Part shown: positions 39,593 through 49,975 of the stretch, one piece after another
How the letters are laid out: every line of letters begins with the position of its first letter
Numbering within the stretch: position 1 is the first letter of the stretch
Origin: Mycobacterium avium subsp. avium
GTDB lineage: Bacteria > Actinomycetota > Actinomycetes > Mycobacteriales > Mycobacteriaceae
Length of the DNA stretch: 64,000 nt
NCBI RefSeq assembly: GCF_009741445.1
Contig: NZ_CP046507.1
Span: 806,001 to 870,000, forward strand
Direction of reading: 5' to 3'
Notes under the pieces: generated by a model
What the model saw: the letters and a program-made list of their open reading frames with translations, nothing else
Told to the model about the DNA's origin: nothing
Databases searched by the model: none
Made by a program: the position numbers and the translations under genes

Positions 39593-41179
39593 GTGAATCT
39601 GCCAGTTGTACTCATTGCCGACAAACTCGCCGAATCAACCGTCGCGGCCCTGGGTGACCAGGTCGAAGTGCGCTGGGTAGACGGGCCCGACCGGGAGAAG
39701 CTGCTGGCGGCCGTGCCGGAGGCCGACGCGCTGCTGGTGCGCTCGGCCACCACCGTCGACGCCGAGGTGCTGGCGGCCGCGCCCAAGCTGAAGATCGTCG
39801 CGCGCGCCGGGGTGGGCCTGGACAACGTCGACGTGGACGCCGCCACCGAGCGCGGGGTGCTGGTGGTCAACGCGCCGACCTCGAACATCCACAGCGCCGC
39901 CGAGCACGCGCTGGCGCTGCTGCTGGCCGCCGCGCGCGAGATCCCGGCGGCCGACGCCTCGCTGCGCGAGCACACCTGGAAGCGGTCGTCCTTCTCGGGC
40001 ACCGAGATCTTCGGCAAGACGGTCGGCGTCGTCGGGCTGGGCCGGATCGGGCAGCTGGTTGCCCAGCGGCTCAGCGCCTTCGGCACTCACCTCATCGCCT
40101 ACGACCCGTACGTGTCGCCGGCCCGCGCCGCGCAGCTGGGTATCGAGCTGTTGTCGTTGGACGAGCTGCTGGCCCGCGCCGACTTCATCTCCGTGCACCT
40201 GCCCAAGACCCCCGAGACGGCGGGGCTGATCGACAAGGACGCGCTGGCCAAGACCAAGCCGGGCGTCATCATCGTCAACGCCGCCCGCGGTGGCCTGGTC
40301 GACGAGGCGGCGCTGGCCGACGCGGTGCGCAGCGGCCACGTGCGCGCGGCCGGCCTGGACGTGTTCTCCAAGGAGCCGTGCACCGACAGCCCGCTGTTCG
40401 AGCTGCCGCAGGTGGTGGTCACGCCGCATCTGGGTGCGTCCACCACCGAGGCGCAGGATCGGGCGGGCACCGACGTCGCCGCGAGCGTAAAGCTCGCTCT
40501 GGCCGGGGAATTCGTTCCCGACGCGGTCAACGTCGCCGGGGGCACGGTGAACGAGGAGGTGGCGCCCTGGCTGGACCTGGTGCGCAAGCTCGGCCTGCTG
40601 GCCGCCACGCTGTCCGACGGCCCGCCGGTGTCGCTGTCGGTGCAGGTGCGCGGCGAGTTGGCGTCGGAAGACGTTGAGGTGCTGAAACTTTCGGCTCTGC
40701 GGGGGTTGTTCTCCGCCGTCGTGGAGGGGCCCGTGACGTTCGTGAACGCGCCGGCGCTGGCCGAAGAGCGCGGCGTCACCGCCGAGATCAGCACCGCCTC
40801 GGAAAGCCCCAACCACCGCAGCGTGGTCGACGTCCGCGCGGTGTCGCACGACGGCACCGTCGTCAACGTCGCGGGAACGCTGTCCGGGCCGCAGCTGGTC
40901 GAGAAGATCGTGCAGATCAACGGCCGCAACTTCGACCTGCGCGCCCGCGGCATCAACCTGGTGATCAACTATGTCGACCAGCCCGGTGCGCTGGGCAAGA
41001 TCGGCACCCTGTTGGGCTCGGCCGGGGTGAACATCCAAGCCGCGCAGCTGTCCGAGGACGCCGAGGGCCCAGGCGCGACGATTCTGCTGCGGCTGGATCA
41101 AGACGTGCCGGCCGATGTGCGGTCGGCCATCGGCGCGGCGGTCGGCGCGAACAAGCTTGAGGTGGTTGATCTCTCGTGA
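39593..41179 (+). CDS. serA: D-3-phosphoglycerate dehydrogenase
   Basis: A 528-residue long-form SerA, identical in length to Rv2996c. A substrate/NAD domain pair has VGVVGLGRIGQLVAQRL and the catalytic region ARGGLVDEAALADAV. An allosteric-substrate-binding domain (about 315-450) follows, then a C-terminal ACT domain (YVDQPGALGKIGTLLGSAGVNI) that binds serine. It makes the first step of serine synthesis. Confidence 0.97.
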   Translation: MNLPVVLIADKLAESTVAALGDQVEVRWVDGPDREKLLAAVPEADALLVRSATTVDAEVLAAAPKLKIVARAGVGLDNVDVDAATERGVLVVNAPTSNIHSAAEHALALLLAAAREIPAADASLREHTWKRSSFSGTEIFGKTVGVVGLGRIGQLVAQRLSAFGTHLIAYDPYVSPARAAQLGIELLSLDELLARADFISVHLPKTPETAGLIDKDALAKTKPGVIIVNAARGGLVDEAALADAVRSGHVRAAGLDVFSKEPCTDSPLFELPQVVVTPHLGASTTEAQDRAGTDVAASVKLALAGEFVPDAVNVAGGTVNEEVAPWLDLVRKLGLLAATLSDGPPVSLSVQVRGELASEDVEVLKLSALRGLFSAVVEGPVTFVNAPALAEERGVTAEISTASESPNHRSVVDVRAVSHDGTVVNVAGTLSGPQLVEKIVQINGRNFDLRARGINLVINYVDQPGALGKIGTLLGSAGVNIQAAQLSEDAEGPGATILLRLDQDVPADVRSAIGAAVGANKLEVVDLS

Positions 41180-41228
41180 ACCGCCCCGGCGACGATGCAG
41201 AGGGTAGCGATGAGGAGGAGCGGCGCCG

Positions 41229-42239
41229 ATGAAACTCGCGGTGATCGGCGGCGACGGGATCGGCCCGGAGGTGACGGCCGAGGCGCTCAAGGTGCTCGAC
41301 GCGGTGCTGCCCGGTGTGGACAAGACCGAATACGACCTGGGCGCAAGGCGTTACCACGCCACCGGTGAGCTGCTGCCGGACTCGGTGATCGACGAGTTGC
41401 GCGCGCATGACGCGATCCTGCTCGGCGCCATCGGCGATCCGTCGGTGCCCAGCGGCGTGCTGGAGCGAGGTCTGTTGCTGCGCTTGCGTTTTGAGCTGGA
41501 CCATCACATCAACTTGCGACCCGGCCGGCTGTATCCGGGAGTGAGCAGCCCACTGGCCGGAAACCCCGACATCGATTTCGTGGTGGTGCGCGAGGGCACC
41601 GAAGGCCCCTACACGGGGACCGGCGGCGCCATCCGCGTCGGCACGCCCAACGAAGTCGCGACCGAGGTCAGTCAGAACACCGCTTTCGGGGTGCGCCGGG
41701 TGGTCGTTGACGCCTTCGAGCGCGCCCGGCGGCGCCGCAAGCATTTGACGCTGGTGCACAAGACGAACGTGCTGACCTTCGCCGGCAAGTTGTGGTCACG
41801 CATCGTGGCCGAGGTCGGCCGGGACTACCCCGATGTCGAGGTGGCATATCAGCACATCGACGCCGCCACCATCTTCATGGTCACCGATCCGGGCCGCTTC
41901 GACGTGATCGTCACCGACAACCTGTTCGGCGACATCATCACCGACCTGTCGGCCGCGGTGTGCGGCGGAATTGGCTTGGCCGCCAGTGGAAATATCGACG
42001 GCACCCGGACCAATCCGTCGATGTTCGAGCCCGTGCACGGCAGCGCGCCCGACATCGCCGGCCAAGGCGTCGCCGATCCCACGGCCGCGATCATGTCGGT
42101 GGCGCTGCTGCTCGCCCACCTCGGCGAGGACGCCGCCGCTACCCGGGTTGACCGGGCCGTCGAACGATATCTGGCAACGCGTGGGAACGAACGGCCCGCC
42201 ACCACCGAAGTCGGCGAACGGATTGCCGCCGCGCTCTAG
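41229..42239 (+). CDS. leuB: 3-isopropylmalate dehydrogenase
   Basis: A 336-residue enzyme (Rv2995c). [21 protein letters not shown] opens the fold, [22 protein letters not shown] includes the substrate arginines, and [29 protein letters not shown] carries the Mg-binding Asp residues. It makes 2-oxoisocaproate precursor in leucine synthesis and starts 49 bp after serA. Its last 101 bp are overlapped by the convergent transporter gene. Confidence 0.97.
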   Translation: MKLAVIGGDGIGPEVTAEALKVLDAVLPGVDKTEYDLGARRYHATGELLPDSVIDELRAHDAILLGAIGDPSVPSGVLERGLLLRLRFELDHHINLRPGRLYPGVSSPLAGNPDIDFVVVREGTEGPYTGTGGAIRVGTPNEVATEVSQNTAFGVRRVVVDAFERARRRRKHLTLVHKTNVLTFAGKLWSRIVAEVGRDYPDVEVAYQHIDAATIFMVTDPGRFDVIVTDNLFGDIITDLSAAVCGGIGLAASGNIDGTRTNPSMFEPVHGSAPDIAGQGVADPTAAIMSVALLLAHLGEDAAATRVDRAVERYLATRGNERPATTEVGERIAAAL

Positions 42240-43458
42240 TTTCCAAGCCGGGCGGCAGCAGCCGCGTCGGCACCAGCGGCATCGCCGCCAAGGGGAACAA
42301 CGCGCGCAACAGCCATGCCGGTGGATATTTCGCGGCCGAAATCAACGCGCCGAACAACGGCGGACCGGCGGCCGCCATCATCCGCTGGGTGGTGTTCTGG
42401 ATGCCCAGGGCGCGTCCACTCCAATACGGCCCGGCGAATTCGGTGATCGCGGTGGCCTCCAGCCCGTTGTCGAGCACCGCGATCACCGAGATGGCCACCA
42501 TCAGGCCGGCCTGCCACCGCGAATTGAGGTAGTCGGCCCAGGCCAACAGCAGCAGAACCAGCACCGCCGCGGCCGCGATGTAGCGGACGGGCCGCATCCG
42601 CGAGCCGAGCCGGTCCGACCAGCGACCCACCGCGACCCGGCCGAGCGCACCGAGCAGCTGGGAGAGCGTCACCAATGCGCCGGCGGCCGCGACGGACCAG
42701 TGCAGGTTCCGGATCAACCACACCAGCATGAACGTCACCGTCACCGTCTGCGGCATCATCATCAGGCCCGCCACCGCGTGAATTCGCCACAGCGTCAACG
42801 ACCCTCGATACGGGCTGGCGAGTTCCTGATCGCTGGCGCTGGCGCGGGGCTTGCGCGGCGGGTCGACGATACCGATCACGCTGGCGACCGCGCCGAACAC
42901 GCATGCCAGCGCGGTGAAGCGCAGTCCCGCCTGCGGACCGTGTTCGGCCAGCTCGGGAATGACCATGGCGCCCAACGCGATTCCCAACGGTTGCGCGGTT
43001 TGGCGGATGCCCATCGCCAGCCCGCGCTGGTGCGGGGGGAACCAGGCCGACACCAGTCGGCCGCCGGCCGTGTTGCAGCTGGCCGCCGCCATGCCGCCGA
43101 GAAACAGGTACACCGCGATCAGTACCATGGAGTGTGCCGACGACGCGGCGTAGGCGGCCAGTGCGGTCAGCGCCGAGCCGGTGGTCATCACCACCCGCTC
43201 GCCGACCCGGTCCAGCACGTAGCCCCACGCCACGAGCGTGACCACCATTCCCCAGCTGGGCATCGAGGCCAGCAGACCGGCTTCGTCGAGCCGAATCCCG
43301 CGCGCGCCTTGCAGCGACGGGATCAAGAATGCGACGCCGTTGATGAACAGAAAGGAACTCGCCGTCGCCAGCAGCGAAACGACCATGATCGACCAGCGGG
43401 TGCCGGCGCCGACGTCGGGCGTGGCGACGGGGTCGGTCTGCATTCCCCATGCTTGCAT
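42139..43458 (-). CDS. MFS transporter (Rv2994-like)
   Basis: A 439-residue major-facilitator protein with about 12 membrane helices (first [31 protein letters not shown] loop motif [12 protein letters not shown]; second-half motif [11 protein letters not shown]). Two near starts are possible, 43458 (used) and 43443. The last ~35 residues after [12 protein letters not shown] are Arg/Trp-rich and are read antisense through the end of leuB, so they may not be a conserved part of the protein. Substrate unknown. Confidence 0.88.
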   Translation of the reverse strand: MQAWGMQTDPVATPDVGAGTRWSIMVVSLLATASSFLFINGVAFLIPSLQGARGIRLDEAGLLASMPSWGMVVTLVAWGYVLDRVGERVVMTTGSALTALAAYAASSAHSMVLIAVYLFLGGMAAASCNTAGGRLVSAWFPPHQRGLAMGIRQTAQPLGIALGAMVIPELAEHGPQAGLRFTALACVFGAVASVIGIVDPPRKPRASASDQELASPYRGSLTLWRIHAVAGLMMMPQTVTVTFMLVWLIRNLHWSVAAAGALVTLSQLLGALGRVAVGRWSDRLGSRMRPVRYIAAAAVLVLLLLAWADYLNSRWQAGLMVAISVIAVLDNGLEATAITEFAGPYWSGRALGIQNTTQRMMAAAGPPLFGALISAAKYPPAWLLRALFPLAAMPLVPTRLLPPGLETRARRQSVRRLRWWRAVRSHALPDIVRRPGQPG

Positions 43459-43517
43459 ACCGCCGGGATATTTAGGGGTAGGACGTGTGCCGTTGCCGGT
43501 CATCGGTGCTTGGGGTC

Positions 43518-43616
43518 GACGGCCCGCCACGCCCGGCTACGCCGCGCTCGCGGCCGTCACGGGGCTCGATGGTGACGGCCCGCCACGCCCGGCTACGCCG
43601 CGCTCGCGGCCCTCAC
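43518..43616. repeat. 43-bp direct repeat, two copies, period 56
   Basis: The block GACGGCCCGCCACGCCCGGC... occurs at 43518-43560 and again at 43574-43616 with a single base change near the end (GGCCGTCAC/GGCCCTCAC). It fills most of the intergenic region between the divergent transporter and FAH-family genes and ends just before the latter's -10 box. Confidence 0.85.
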
Positions 43617-43622
43617 TAGGCT
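43617..43622 (+). promoter_or_regulatory. -10 element of the FAH-family gene
   Basis: TAGGCT fits TANNNT, immediately follows the second repeat copy, and lies 7 nt before ATG 43630 (leaderless type). Confidence 0.5.
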
Positions 43623-43629
43623 GAGCCAA

Positions 43630-44436
43630 ATGCGCCTTGGTCGAATCGCCAGCCCCGACGGTGTCGCCTTCGTCAGTATCGAGGGCGAACTCGACAACCC
43701 CGCCGAGATGATCGCCCGCGAAATCGCCGAGCATCCATTCGGCACCCCCAACTTCACCGGCCGGTCGTGGCCGCTCGCCGACGTCCGGCTGCTCGCCCCG
43801 ATACTGGCCAGCAAGGTGGTGTGCGTCGGCAAGAACTACGCCGACCACATCGCCGAGATGGGCGAGGCGACCGGCCCCGTGCCGGCCGACCCGGTGATCT
43901 TCCTCAAACCCAACACCGCCATCATCGGACCGAACGTGCCGATTCGGTTGCCGGCCAACGCATCACCCGTGCACTTCGAGGGCGAGCTGGCGGTGGTGAT
44001 CGGCCGGCCCTGCAAGGACGTCTCGGCCGCCCAGGCCGCCGAGAACATCCTCGGCTACACCATCGGCAACGACGTGTCGGCGCGCGACCAACAACGATCC
44101 GATGGTCAGTGGACGCGGGCCAAGGGCCATGACACCTTCTGCCCGGTCGGGCCGTGGATCGTCACTGACCTCAATCCGCTGGACCCGGGCGACCTGGAAT
44201 TGCGCACCGAGGTCAACGGCGAGGTCAAACAACGCAGCCGCACGTCGCTGCTGATCCACGACATCGGCTCCATCGTCGAATGGATCTCGGCCGTGATGAC
44301 CCTGCTGCCCGGTGATCTCATCCTCACCGGAACACCGGCGGGCGTGGGTCCCATCGAGGACGGCGACACCGTCTCCATCACCATCGAGGGCATCGGTACC
44401 CTGACCAATCCCGTGGTCCGCAAAGGAAAATCGTGA
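43630..44436 (+). CDS. Fumarylacetoacetate hydrolase-family protein (Rv2993c-like)
   Basis: A 268-residue FAH-superfamily protein. [43 protein letters not shown] (metal-binding Glu residues), NDVSARDQQ and [15 protein letters not shown] are the family motifs. Likely an acylpyruvase or 2-hydroxyhepta-2,4-diene-1,7-dioate isomerase-type hydrolase; the substrate is unproven. Its stop overlaps the gltX start (GTGA). Confidence 0.92.
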   Translation: MRLGRIASPDGVAFVSIEGELDNPAEMIAREIAEHPFGTPNFTGRSWPLADVRLLAPILASKVVCVGKNYADHIAEMGEATGPVPADPVIFLKPNTAIIGPNVPIRLPANASPVHFEGELAVVIGRPCKDVSAAQAAENILGYTIGNDVSARDQQRSDGQWTRAKGHDTFCPVGPWIVTDLNPLDPGDLELRTEVNGEVKQRSRTSLLIHDIGSIVEWISAVMTLLPGDLILTGTPAGVGPIEDGDTVSITIEGIGTLTNPVVRKGKS

Positions 44437-45911
44437 CTGCACCCGCAAACGTCCGGGTCCGATTCTGCCCGTCGCCCACCGGCACCCCGCACGTCGGCAT
44501 GGTCCGCACGGCGCTGTTCAACTGGGCATACGCCCGACACACCGGCGGCACCTTCGTGTTTCGCATCGAGGACACCGACGCGGCGCGCGACAGCGAGGAA
44601 AGCTACTTGGCGCTGCTGGACGCGCTGCGCTGGCTCGGCCTGGACTGGGACGAGGGGCCGGAGGTGGGCGGCCCGTACGGCCCCTACCGGCAGTCACAGC
44701 GCGGCGAGATCTACCGCGACGTGGTGGCCAAACTGGTCGAGGCGGGCGAGGCGTATTACGCCTTCTCCACCCCGGAGGAGGTCGAGGCGCGGCACATCGC
44801 CGCCGGCCGTAATCCCAAGCTGGGCTACGACAACTTCGATCGCCACCTCACCGATTCGCAGCGCGCCGCCTTCCTGGCGGAGGGCCGCCAACCGGTGGTG
44901 CGGCTGCGGATGCCCGACGAAGATCTCGGCTGGGACGACCTGGTCCGCGGCAGCACCGTCTTCGCCGCCGGCTCCGTGCCCGACTTCGCGTTGACCCGCG
45001 CCAACGGAGATCCCTTGTACACGTTGGTCAACCCGTGCGACGACGCGCTGATGAAGATCACCCACGTGCTGCGCGGCGAGGACCTGCTGCCCTCGACACC
45101 GCGTCAGCTCGCGCTGTATCAGGCGCTGATCCGGATCGGAGTGGCCGAGCGCATCCCGCAGTTCGCCCACCTGCCAACGGTATTGGGGGAGGGCACCAAA
45201 AAGCTCTCCAAGCGCGACCCACAGTCCAACCTGTTCGCCCACCGCGACCGCGGCTTCATCCCCGAAGGGCTGCTCAATTACCTTGCGCTGCTGGGCTGGG
45301 CCATCGCCGACGACCGCGACGTGTTCAGCCTGGACGAGATGGTGGCCGCCTTCGACGTCGTCGACGTCAACTCCAATCCGGCCCGCTTCGACCAGAAGAA
45401 GGCCGACGCGCTCAACGCCGAGCACATCCGGATGCTGACCGCCGCGGACTTCGCCGCCAGGCTGCGCGACTACCTCGACGTCCACGGGCATCGCCTCGCG
45501 CTCGACGACGCGGCGTTCGCCACCGCCGCCGAGTTGGTGCAGACCCGCATCGTGGTGCTCGGCGACGCGTGGGACCTGTTGAAGTTCCTCAACGACGACG
45601 AGTACGCGATCGACCCGAAGGCCGCCGCCAAGGAGCTGGGGCCCGACGGCGCCGCGGTGCTGGACGCGGCGCTGCCCGCGCTGGACGCCGTGACGGACTG
45701 GGCGGCGCCGCAGATCGAGGCCGCGCTGAAGACCGCGCTCATCGACGGCCTGGGCCTCAAACCGCGCAAGGCGTTCGGGCCGATCCGGGTGGGCGCCACC
45801 GGGACGACGATCAGCCCGCCGCTGTTCGAATCGCTGCAGCTGCTGGGCCGCGACCGCAGCTTGCGGAGGTTGCGCGCGGCGCGGGAGCGGGCCGGTCAGC
45901 ACAGCGCCTGA
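44433..45911 (+). CDS. gltX: Glutamyl-tRNA synthetase, non-discriminating type
   Basis: A 492-residue class I synthetase (Rv2992c: 490). The HIGH-like motif is [11 protein letters not shown], and the KMSKS-like motif is KKLSKRDP. It charges tRNA-Glu and, in organisms with GatCAB and no GlnRS, tRNA-Gln; both tRNA genes follow directly. gatA, gatB and gatC are also in this window. Confidence 0.97.
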   Translation: MTAPANVRVRFCPSPTGTPHVGMVRTALFNWAYARHTGGTFVFRIEDTDAARDSEESYLALLDALRWLGLDWDEGPEVGGPYGPYRQSQRGEIYRDVVAKLVEAGEAYYAFSTPEEVEARHIAAGRNPKLGYDNFDRHLTDSQRAAFLAEGRQPVVRLRMPDEDLGWDDLVRGSTVFAAGSVPDFALTRANGDPLYTLVNPCDDALMKITHVLRGEDLLPSTPRQLALYQALIRIGVAERIPQFAHLPTVLGEGTKKLSKRDPQSNLFAHRDRGFIPEGLLNYLALLGWAIADDRDVFSLDEMVAAFDVVDVNSNPARFDQKKADALNAEHIRMLTAADFAARLRDYLDVHGHRLALDDAAFATAAELVQTRIVVLGDAWDLLKFLNDDEYAIDPKAAAKELGPDGAAVLDAALPALDAVTDWAAPQIEAALKTALIDGLGLKPRKAFGPIRVGATGTTISPPLFESLQLLGRDRSLRRLRAARERAGQHSA

Positions 45912-46062
45912 GCGACGAGCACCACACGTGCGGATGGCCCCGGCGAGTCTTTGGTAGTCTGCACTGCGGTTCACAAAGGCCGAAGAACGACTGGCGGCGG
46001 CGGTCCCCGAAGCGCTAACAAAAGCCTGAGATCGACGCTGACCAGCTGTTTTAGGCAGCCAA

Positions 46063-46134
46063 TGGGGTATGGTGTAATTGGCAACACAGCTGATTCTGGT
46101 TCAGCCGTTCTAGGTTCGAGTCCTGGTACCCCAG
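46063..46134 (+). tRNA. tRNA-Gln (CUG)
   Basis: A 72-nt cloverleaf. The acceptor TGGGGTA pairs with TACCCCA, the anticodon arm GCTGA/TCAGC surrounds loop TTCTGGT with anticodon CUG, and the T-arm has GGTTCGAGTCC. The CCA end is not fully encoded (GCA follows). It lies about 150 bp downstream of gltX. Confidence 0.95.
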
Positions 46135-46217
46135 CAAAACCCCGCCGTTCCAAGCGATTAGGTGGGCTTAGCGGGGTGAGCTATGCTGACACCTCGGATC
46201 GTCTGTGGATCGTGTCT

Positions 46218-46290
46218 GGCCCCGTCGTCTAGCGGCCTAGGACGCCGCCCTCTCACGGCGGTAGCGTGGGTTCGAATCCCATCGGGGCTA
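46218..46290 (+). tRNA. tRNA-Glu (CUC)
   Basis: A 73-nt cloverleaf. The acceptor GGCCCCG pairs with CGGGGCT (G-U at the first pair), the anticodon stem CCGCC/GGCGG carries loop CTCTCAC with anticodon CUC, and the T-loop is GGTTCGAATCC. It sits 83 bp after tRNA-Gln. A TATGCT -10-like box near 46181 suggests its own promoter. Confidence 0.95.
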
Positions 46291-46307
46291 CAAAACCAAG
46301 ACCGCGG

Positions 46308-46820
46308 TCACCGGTCGGTGCCCAGCACCGCCGGCGCCGTCGATCCACCCACCGGCATGGGTGGCAAGCCGAGTTTGCGGTGATCCCAGGAACGCGCCCG
46401 GCGGGCCACGATGCGAACACACACCCGCTTGTTCATCATCTGCTCAACGAACGGCTTCATCTCGTCGGTGTAGGGACCGGTGTAGCGCTCGAAGACGCTG
46501 ACCCCCACCCGGTGGGCGACGTCGGGATCGTCGACGAGTTCCGCCACCCCTTCGAACGACACGCCGCGCAGGGTGTCGTAGGTGTCGCCGTCCTCGATGA
46601 GGAAGCTCACCCGCGGGTCGCGCTTGAGGTTGATGGCCTTCTGCGACTTGGCCTTGGTCTCCAGCCAGATCTCGCCGTCGACGACGGCGTACCACATGGC
46701 GGTCAGATGAGGCTGCCCGTCCCGGCCGATGGTGGCCAGCGTGCCGGTGCGGCTCTTGACGACGAAGTCGGCGATCTCATCGTCGGACATGACGATGCTC
46801 GCGCGCTGATTGGTTCCCAT
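46308..46820 (-). CDS. PPOX-class F420/flavin-binding protein (Rv2991-like)
   Basis: A 170-residue split-barrel protein (Rv2991: 163). SDDEIADFVVKSRTGTLATIGRDGQPHLTAMWYAVVDGEIWLETKAKSQK is the typical PPOX F420-binding core; RDPRVSFLIEDGDTYDTLRG continues it. The ATG at 46820 (MGTNQRAS) is chosen, with an alternative 10 codons inside. Likely an F420H2-dependent reductase or F420 carrier; substrate unknown. Confidence 0.88.
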   Translation of the reverse strand: MGTNQRASIVMSDDEIADFVVKSRTGTLATIGRDGQPHLTAMWYAVVDGEIWLETKAKSQKAINLKRDPRVSFLIEDGDTYDTLRGVSFEGVAELVDDPDVAHRVGVSVFERYTGPYTDEMKPFVEQMMNKRVCVRIVARRARSWDHRKLGLPPMPVGGSTAPAVLGTDR

Positions 46821-46852
46821 GCCGGTCAGTCTGTCAGGTCCGCTGTGTCCCC

Positions 46853-46916
46853 TCGCGAGCAGACGCAAAAGCACGCGAAAGTCGTCCGAAAAGGGGACTT
46901 TTGTGTCTGCTCGCGA
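46853..46916. repeat. Inverted repeat with 19-bp arms, AGCAGACGCAAAAG hairpin family
   Basis: TCGCGAGCAGACGCAAAAG (46853-46871) and its complement with one change (46898-46916) flank 26 bp. It lies between the start of the PPOX gene and the end of the IclR gene, both leftward. The 17 bases 46855-46871 are identical to the outer arm of the hairpin after etfA (10056-10072). It may terminate IclR transcription or be a mobile hairpin element. Confidence 0.75.
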
Positions 46917-46923
46917 GAAAGAA

Positions 46924-47625
46924 CTAGAGGCGGCGGGTGAGCGCTTCGGCGGCGGACACCAGATCGGCGGCCCAGCGCGCTCCGGGGCGCCGGCCGATCC
47001 GGTCGATGGGGCCCGACACCGAGATGGCCGCGATGACAGCACCGCGGCTGTCGCGCACCGGCGCCGACACGCTGGCCACCCCGGGCTCGCGTTCGGCCAC
47101 GCTTTGCGCCCAGCCGCGCCGCCGCACCTCGGCCAGCGTGCGCTCGGTGAATTTCGCGTTTGCCAGCACCGCCTTCTGGGTGGCGGCGTCGCTGTGGGCG
47201 AGCAACACCTTGGCGCCCGACCCCGCGGTCATCGGCAGCCGCGCCCCGACCGGAACCGTATCCCTAAGGCCCGCAGCGGGTTCCAGTGCGGCCACACACA
47301 CCCGGTCGGTGCCCTCGCGCCGGTACAGCTGCACGCTCTCGCCGGTGGTCTCGCGCAACAGCGGCAGCACCGCGCTGCCGGCGGCCAGCAGCGGATCGTT
47401 GACGTGTGCCGCCAGTTCGGTGACCGCCGGGCCCAGCCGCCAGCGCCCGTCGTCGCCGCGCGCCAGCAGGCGATGCACCTCGAGCGCGGCCGCCAACCGG
47501 TAGGCGGTGGCCCGGGGCAGCTCGGTCCGCTCGCACAGTTCGGCCAACCCACAGGGTGATTGGGCGACGGTGTGCAGCACACCCACCGCTTTGTCCAGGA
47601 CGCCGATGCCGCTATGCTGTCTCAC
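46924..47625 (-). CDS. IclR-family regulator of leucine genes (Rv2989-like, LtbR/NdgR type)
   Basis: A 233-residue IclR regulator, the same length as Rv2989. The N-terminal winged helix (GVLDKAVGVLHTVAQSPCGLAELCERTELPRATAYRLAAAL, about residues 8-48) is followed by the IclR effector domain (SVQLYRREGTDRVC, MTAGSGAKVLLAH, SVSAPVRDSRGAVIAAISVSGP). Homologues LtbR (Corynebacterium) and NdgR (Streptomyces) control leu and other amino acid genes. It diverges from leuC across a TCTC/GAGA palindrome. Confidence 0.9.
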   Translation of the reverse strand: MRQHSGIGVLDKAVGVLHTVAQSPCGLAELCERTELPRATAYRLAAALEVHRLLARGDDGRWRLGPAVTELAAHVNDPLLAAGSAVLPLLRETTGESVQLYRREGTDRVCVAALEPAAGLRDTVPVGARLPMTAGSGAKVLLAHSDAATQKAVLANAKFTERTLAEVRRRGWAQSVAEREPGVASVSAPVRDSRGAVIAAISVSGPIDRIGRRPGARWAADLVSAAEALTRRL

Positions 47626-47640
47626 AAGGAGATACTAGCG

Positions 47641-47655
47641 TCTCGCATTATGAGA
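47641..47655. promoter_or_regulatory. IclR/LtbR-type operator in the leuCD promoter
   Basis: TCTCGCATTATGAGA has inverted TCTC/GAGA arms around a 7-bp AT-rich centre, resembling described LtbR/NdgR sites. It lies 15 bp upstream of the regulator's GTG and 57 bp upstream of leuC, so one site could control both divergent genes. Confidence 0.6.
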
Positions 47656-47711
47656 TCACCAGCCCGACGGATCGGCGAGCCGCGGACAAAGCGAATTGAG
47701 GCGAGTTCGAG

Positions 47712-49142
47712 ATGGGAATCGACGCGGGGACGACGGCCACGCCGCGCACGCTGGCCGAAAAAGTCTGGGACGACCACGTTGTGGTGTCCGGCGGGGCCAA
47801 CGAGCCGGACCTGATCTACATCGATCTGCACCTGGTGCACGAGGTCACCAGCCCGCAGGCGTTCGACGGCCTGCGGCTGGCCGGCCGGCCGGTGCGGCGG
47901 CCCGATCTGACGCTGGCCACCGAGGACCACAACGTGCCCACCATCGACATCGACAAGCCGATCGCCGACCCGGTGTCGCGCACCCAGGTCGAGACATTGC
48001 GCCGAAATTGTGCCGAATTCGGCGTCCGGCTGTACCCGATGGGCGACGCGGAGCAGGGCATCGTGCATGTCGTCGGGCCGCAGCTGGGCCTGACCCAACC
48101 GGGAATGACGGTGGTGTGTGGGGATAGTCACACCTCGACGCACGGCGCATTCGGCGCACTGGCCATGGGAATTGGCACCTCGGAGGTCGAGCACGTGCTG
48201 GCCACCCAGACGTTGCCGCTGCGGCCGTTCAAGACGATGGCGGTCAACGTCGACGGCGAGTTGCCGGCCGGCGTGACGGCCAAGGACATCATCCTGGCGC
48301 TGATCGCCAAGATCGGCACCGGCGGCGGGCAGGGGCACGTCATCGAATACCGCGGCAGCGCCATCGAATCGCTGTCGATGGAAGGCCGGATGACCGTGTG
48401 CAACATGAGCATCGAGGCCGGTGCCCGGGCAGGGATGATCGCTCCCGACGACACCACCTACGAGTTCCTGCGGGACCGCCCGCACGCCCCCAAGGGCGCG
48501 CAATGGGATGCGGCCATGCGCTATTGGCAGCAGCTGCGCACCGATCCCGGCGCGGTGTTCGACACCGAGGTCTATCTGGATGCCGCGTCGCTGAGCCCGT
48601 TCGTGACGTGGGGCACAAACCCGGGGCAGGGTGTGCCGTTGGCCGCCGCGGTACCGGATCCCGAACTGATGACCGACGATGCCGAGCGCCAGGCCGCCGA
48701 GAAAGCGTTGGCATACATGGACCTTCGACCGGGCACGCCGATGCGCGACATCGCGGTCGACGCGGTGTTCGTCGGCTCTTGTACCAACGGTCGTATCGAG
48801 GATCTGCGGGTCGTCGCCGACGTGCTGCGCGGCCGCAAGGTCGCGCCGGGGGTGCGGATGCTCGTGGTGCCCGGCTCGATGCGGGTGCGCGCGCAGGCCG
48901 AAGCCGAAGGGCTGGGCGAGGTTTTCACCGCCGCGGGCGCCGAATGGCGGCAGGCGGGCTGCTCGATGTGTTTGGGAATGAATCCCGATCAGCTGGCGCC
49001 GGGGGAGCGGTGCGCGGCGACCTCGAACCGCAACTTCGAAGGGCGCCAGGGCAAAGGCGGCCGCACGCATTTGGTGTCTCCGGCCGTCGCCGCGGCCACG
49101 GCGGTGCGCGGCACATTGTCCGCTCCGGCCGATTTGGACTGA
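47712..49142 (+). CDS. leuC: 3-isopropylmalate dehydratase large subunit
   Basis: A 476-residue aconitase-family protein. [30 protein letters not shown] is the first family block. The [4Fe-4S] ligands are in [13 protein letters not shown] and [10 protein letters not shown]. It isomerises 2- to 3-isopropylmalate with LeuD. leuD starts 19 bp downstream. Confidence 0.97.
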   Translation: MGIDAGTTATPRTLAEKVWDDHVVVSGGANEPDLIYIDLHLVHEVTSPQAFDGLRLAGRPVRRPDLTLATEDHNVPTIDIDKPIADPVSRTQVETLRRNCAEFGVRLYPMGDAEQGIVHVVGPQLGLTQPGMTVVCGDSHTSTHGAFGALAMGIGTSEVEHVLATQTLPLRPFKTMAVNVDGELPAGVTAKDIILALIAKIGTGGGQGHVIEYRGSAIESLSMEGRMTVCNMSIEAGARAGMIAPDDTTYEFLRDRPHAPKGAQWDAAMRYWQQLRTDPGAVFDTEVYLDAASLSPFVTWGTNPGQGVPLAAAVPDPELMTDDAERQAAEKALAYMDLRPGTPMRDIAVDAVFVGSCTNGRIEDLRVVADVLRGRKVAPGVRMLVVPGSMRVRAQAEAEGLGEVFTAAGAEWRQAGCSMCLGMNPDQLAPGERCAATSNRNFEGRQGKGGRTHLVSPAVAAATAVRGTLSAPADLD

Positions 49143-49161
49143 CGTATTCGACCGTGAAGGG

Positions 49162-49764
49162 ATGAGCATGGAAGCATTTCACACCCACGCCGGCATCGGT
49201 GTGCCGCTGCGGCGCTCCAATGTCGACACCGACCAGATCATTCCGGCGGTGTATTTGAAGCGCGTAACCCGAACCGGTTTCGAGGACGGCTTGTTCGCCA
49301 GCTGGCGGTCGGATCCGTCATTCGTGCTCAACCTCAGCCCCTTTGACCGTGGCTCAGTCCTAGTCGCCGGACCGGATTTCGGGACGGGGTCGTCGCGCGA
49401 GCACGCCGTGTGGGCACTGATGGACTACGGGTTCCGGGTGGTCATCTCGTCTCGATTCGGCGACATTTTCCGGGGCAACGCCGGCAAGGCGGGTCTGCTG
49501 GCGGCCGAAGTTTCCCAGGACGGGGTGGAGCTGCTCTGGAAGCTCATCGAGCAGAGCCCCGGCTTGGAAATCACTGCCAATCTTCAAGATCGAAATATCA
49601 CCGCGGGAACGACGGTGCTGCCGTTCAAGATTGACGACCACACCGCGTGGCGACTACTCGAAGGGCTCGACGATATAGCCCTTACGCTGCGGAAACTCGA
49701 CAGAATCGAATCCTACGAAGCGGCGTATCCCGATTGGAAACCGCGCACTTCGCCCGTCGCGTGA
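49162..49764 (+). CDS. leuD: 3-isopropylmalate dehydratase small subunit
   Basis: A 200-residue swivel-domain subunit (about 198 in M. tuberculosis). [19 protein letters not shown] opens the fold, and [20 protein letters not shown] is the substrate-contact block. ATG 49162 or the ATG two codons later could be used. It completes the isomerase with LeuC. Confidence 0.97.
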   Translation: MSMEAFHTHAGIGVPLRRSNVDTDQIIPAVYLKRVTRTGFEDGLFASWRSDPSFVLNLSPFDRGSVLVAGPDFGTGSSREHAVWALMDYGFRVVISSRFGDIFRGNAGKAGLLAAEVSQDGVELLWKLIEQSPGLEITANLQDRNITAGTTVLPFKIDDHTAWRLLEGLDDIALTLRKLDRIESYEAAYPDWKPRTSPVA

Positions 49765-49930
49765 ACCGCTGAGCCGGGCCGAATTTCTGCTCGATGGGCT
49801 AACTAAACCGGCCCGATTTGCGACGCCCTCCACCGGTCAAGGGCGGCAACCGGATTGCGAAAACGCCGCCCGCCCCGCCGTGAAATTGCGCGTGGCTCTT
49901 GGAAATTTGCTGGGTGAGGGTTTACCGTGT

Positions 49931-49962
49931 CCACTAGTCGGTTCAAATCGAGGACCACTAGT
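49931..49962 (+). promoter_or_regulatory. Paired CCACTAGT elements upstream of hupB
   Basis: CCACTAGT occurs at 49931-49938 and 49955-49962, 24 bp apart (each with palindromic core ACTAGT), in the 211-bp gap between leuD and hupB. The second ends 13 bp before the hupB ATG, next to GGAGGGAG. Candidate operator for a regulator of hupB. The rest of the gap holds no gene that I can see. Confidence 0.45.
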
Positions 49963-49975
49963 GTCGGAGGGAGTG

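Noticed and set aside
46135..46217. Possible third tRNA or terminator between tRNA-Gln and tRNA-Glu
   Set aside because: Only a loose CCCCGC/GCGGGG pairing and a TATGCT promoter-like box are present; no cloverleaf can be formed.
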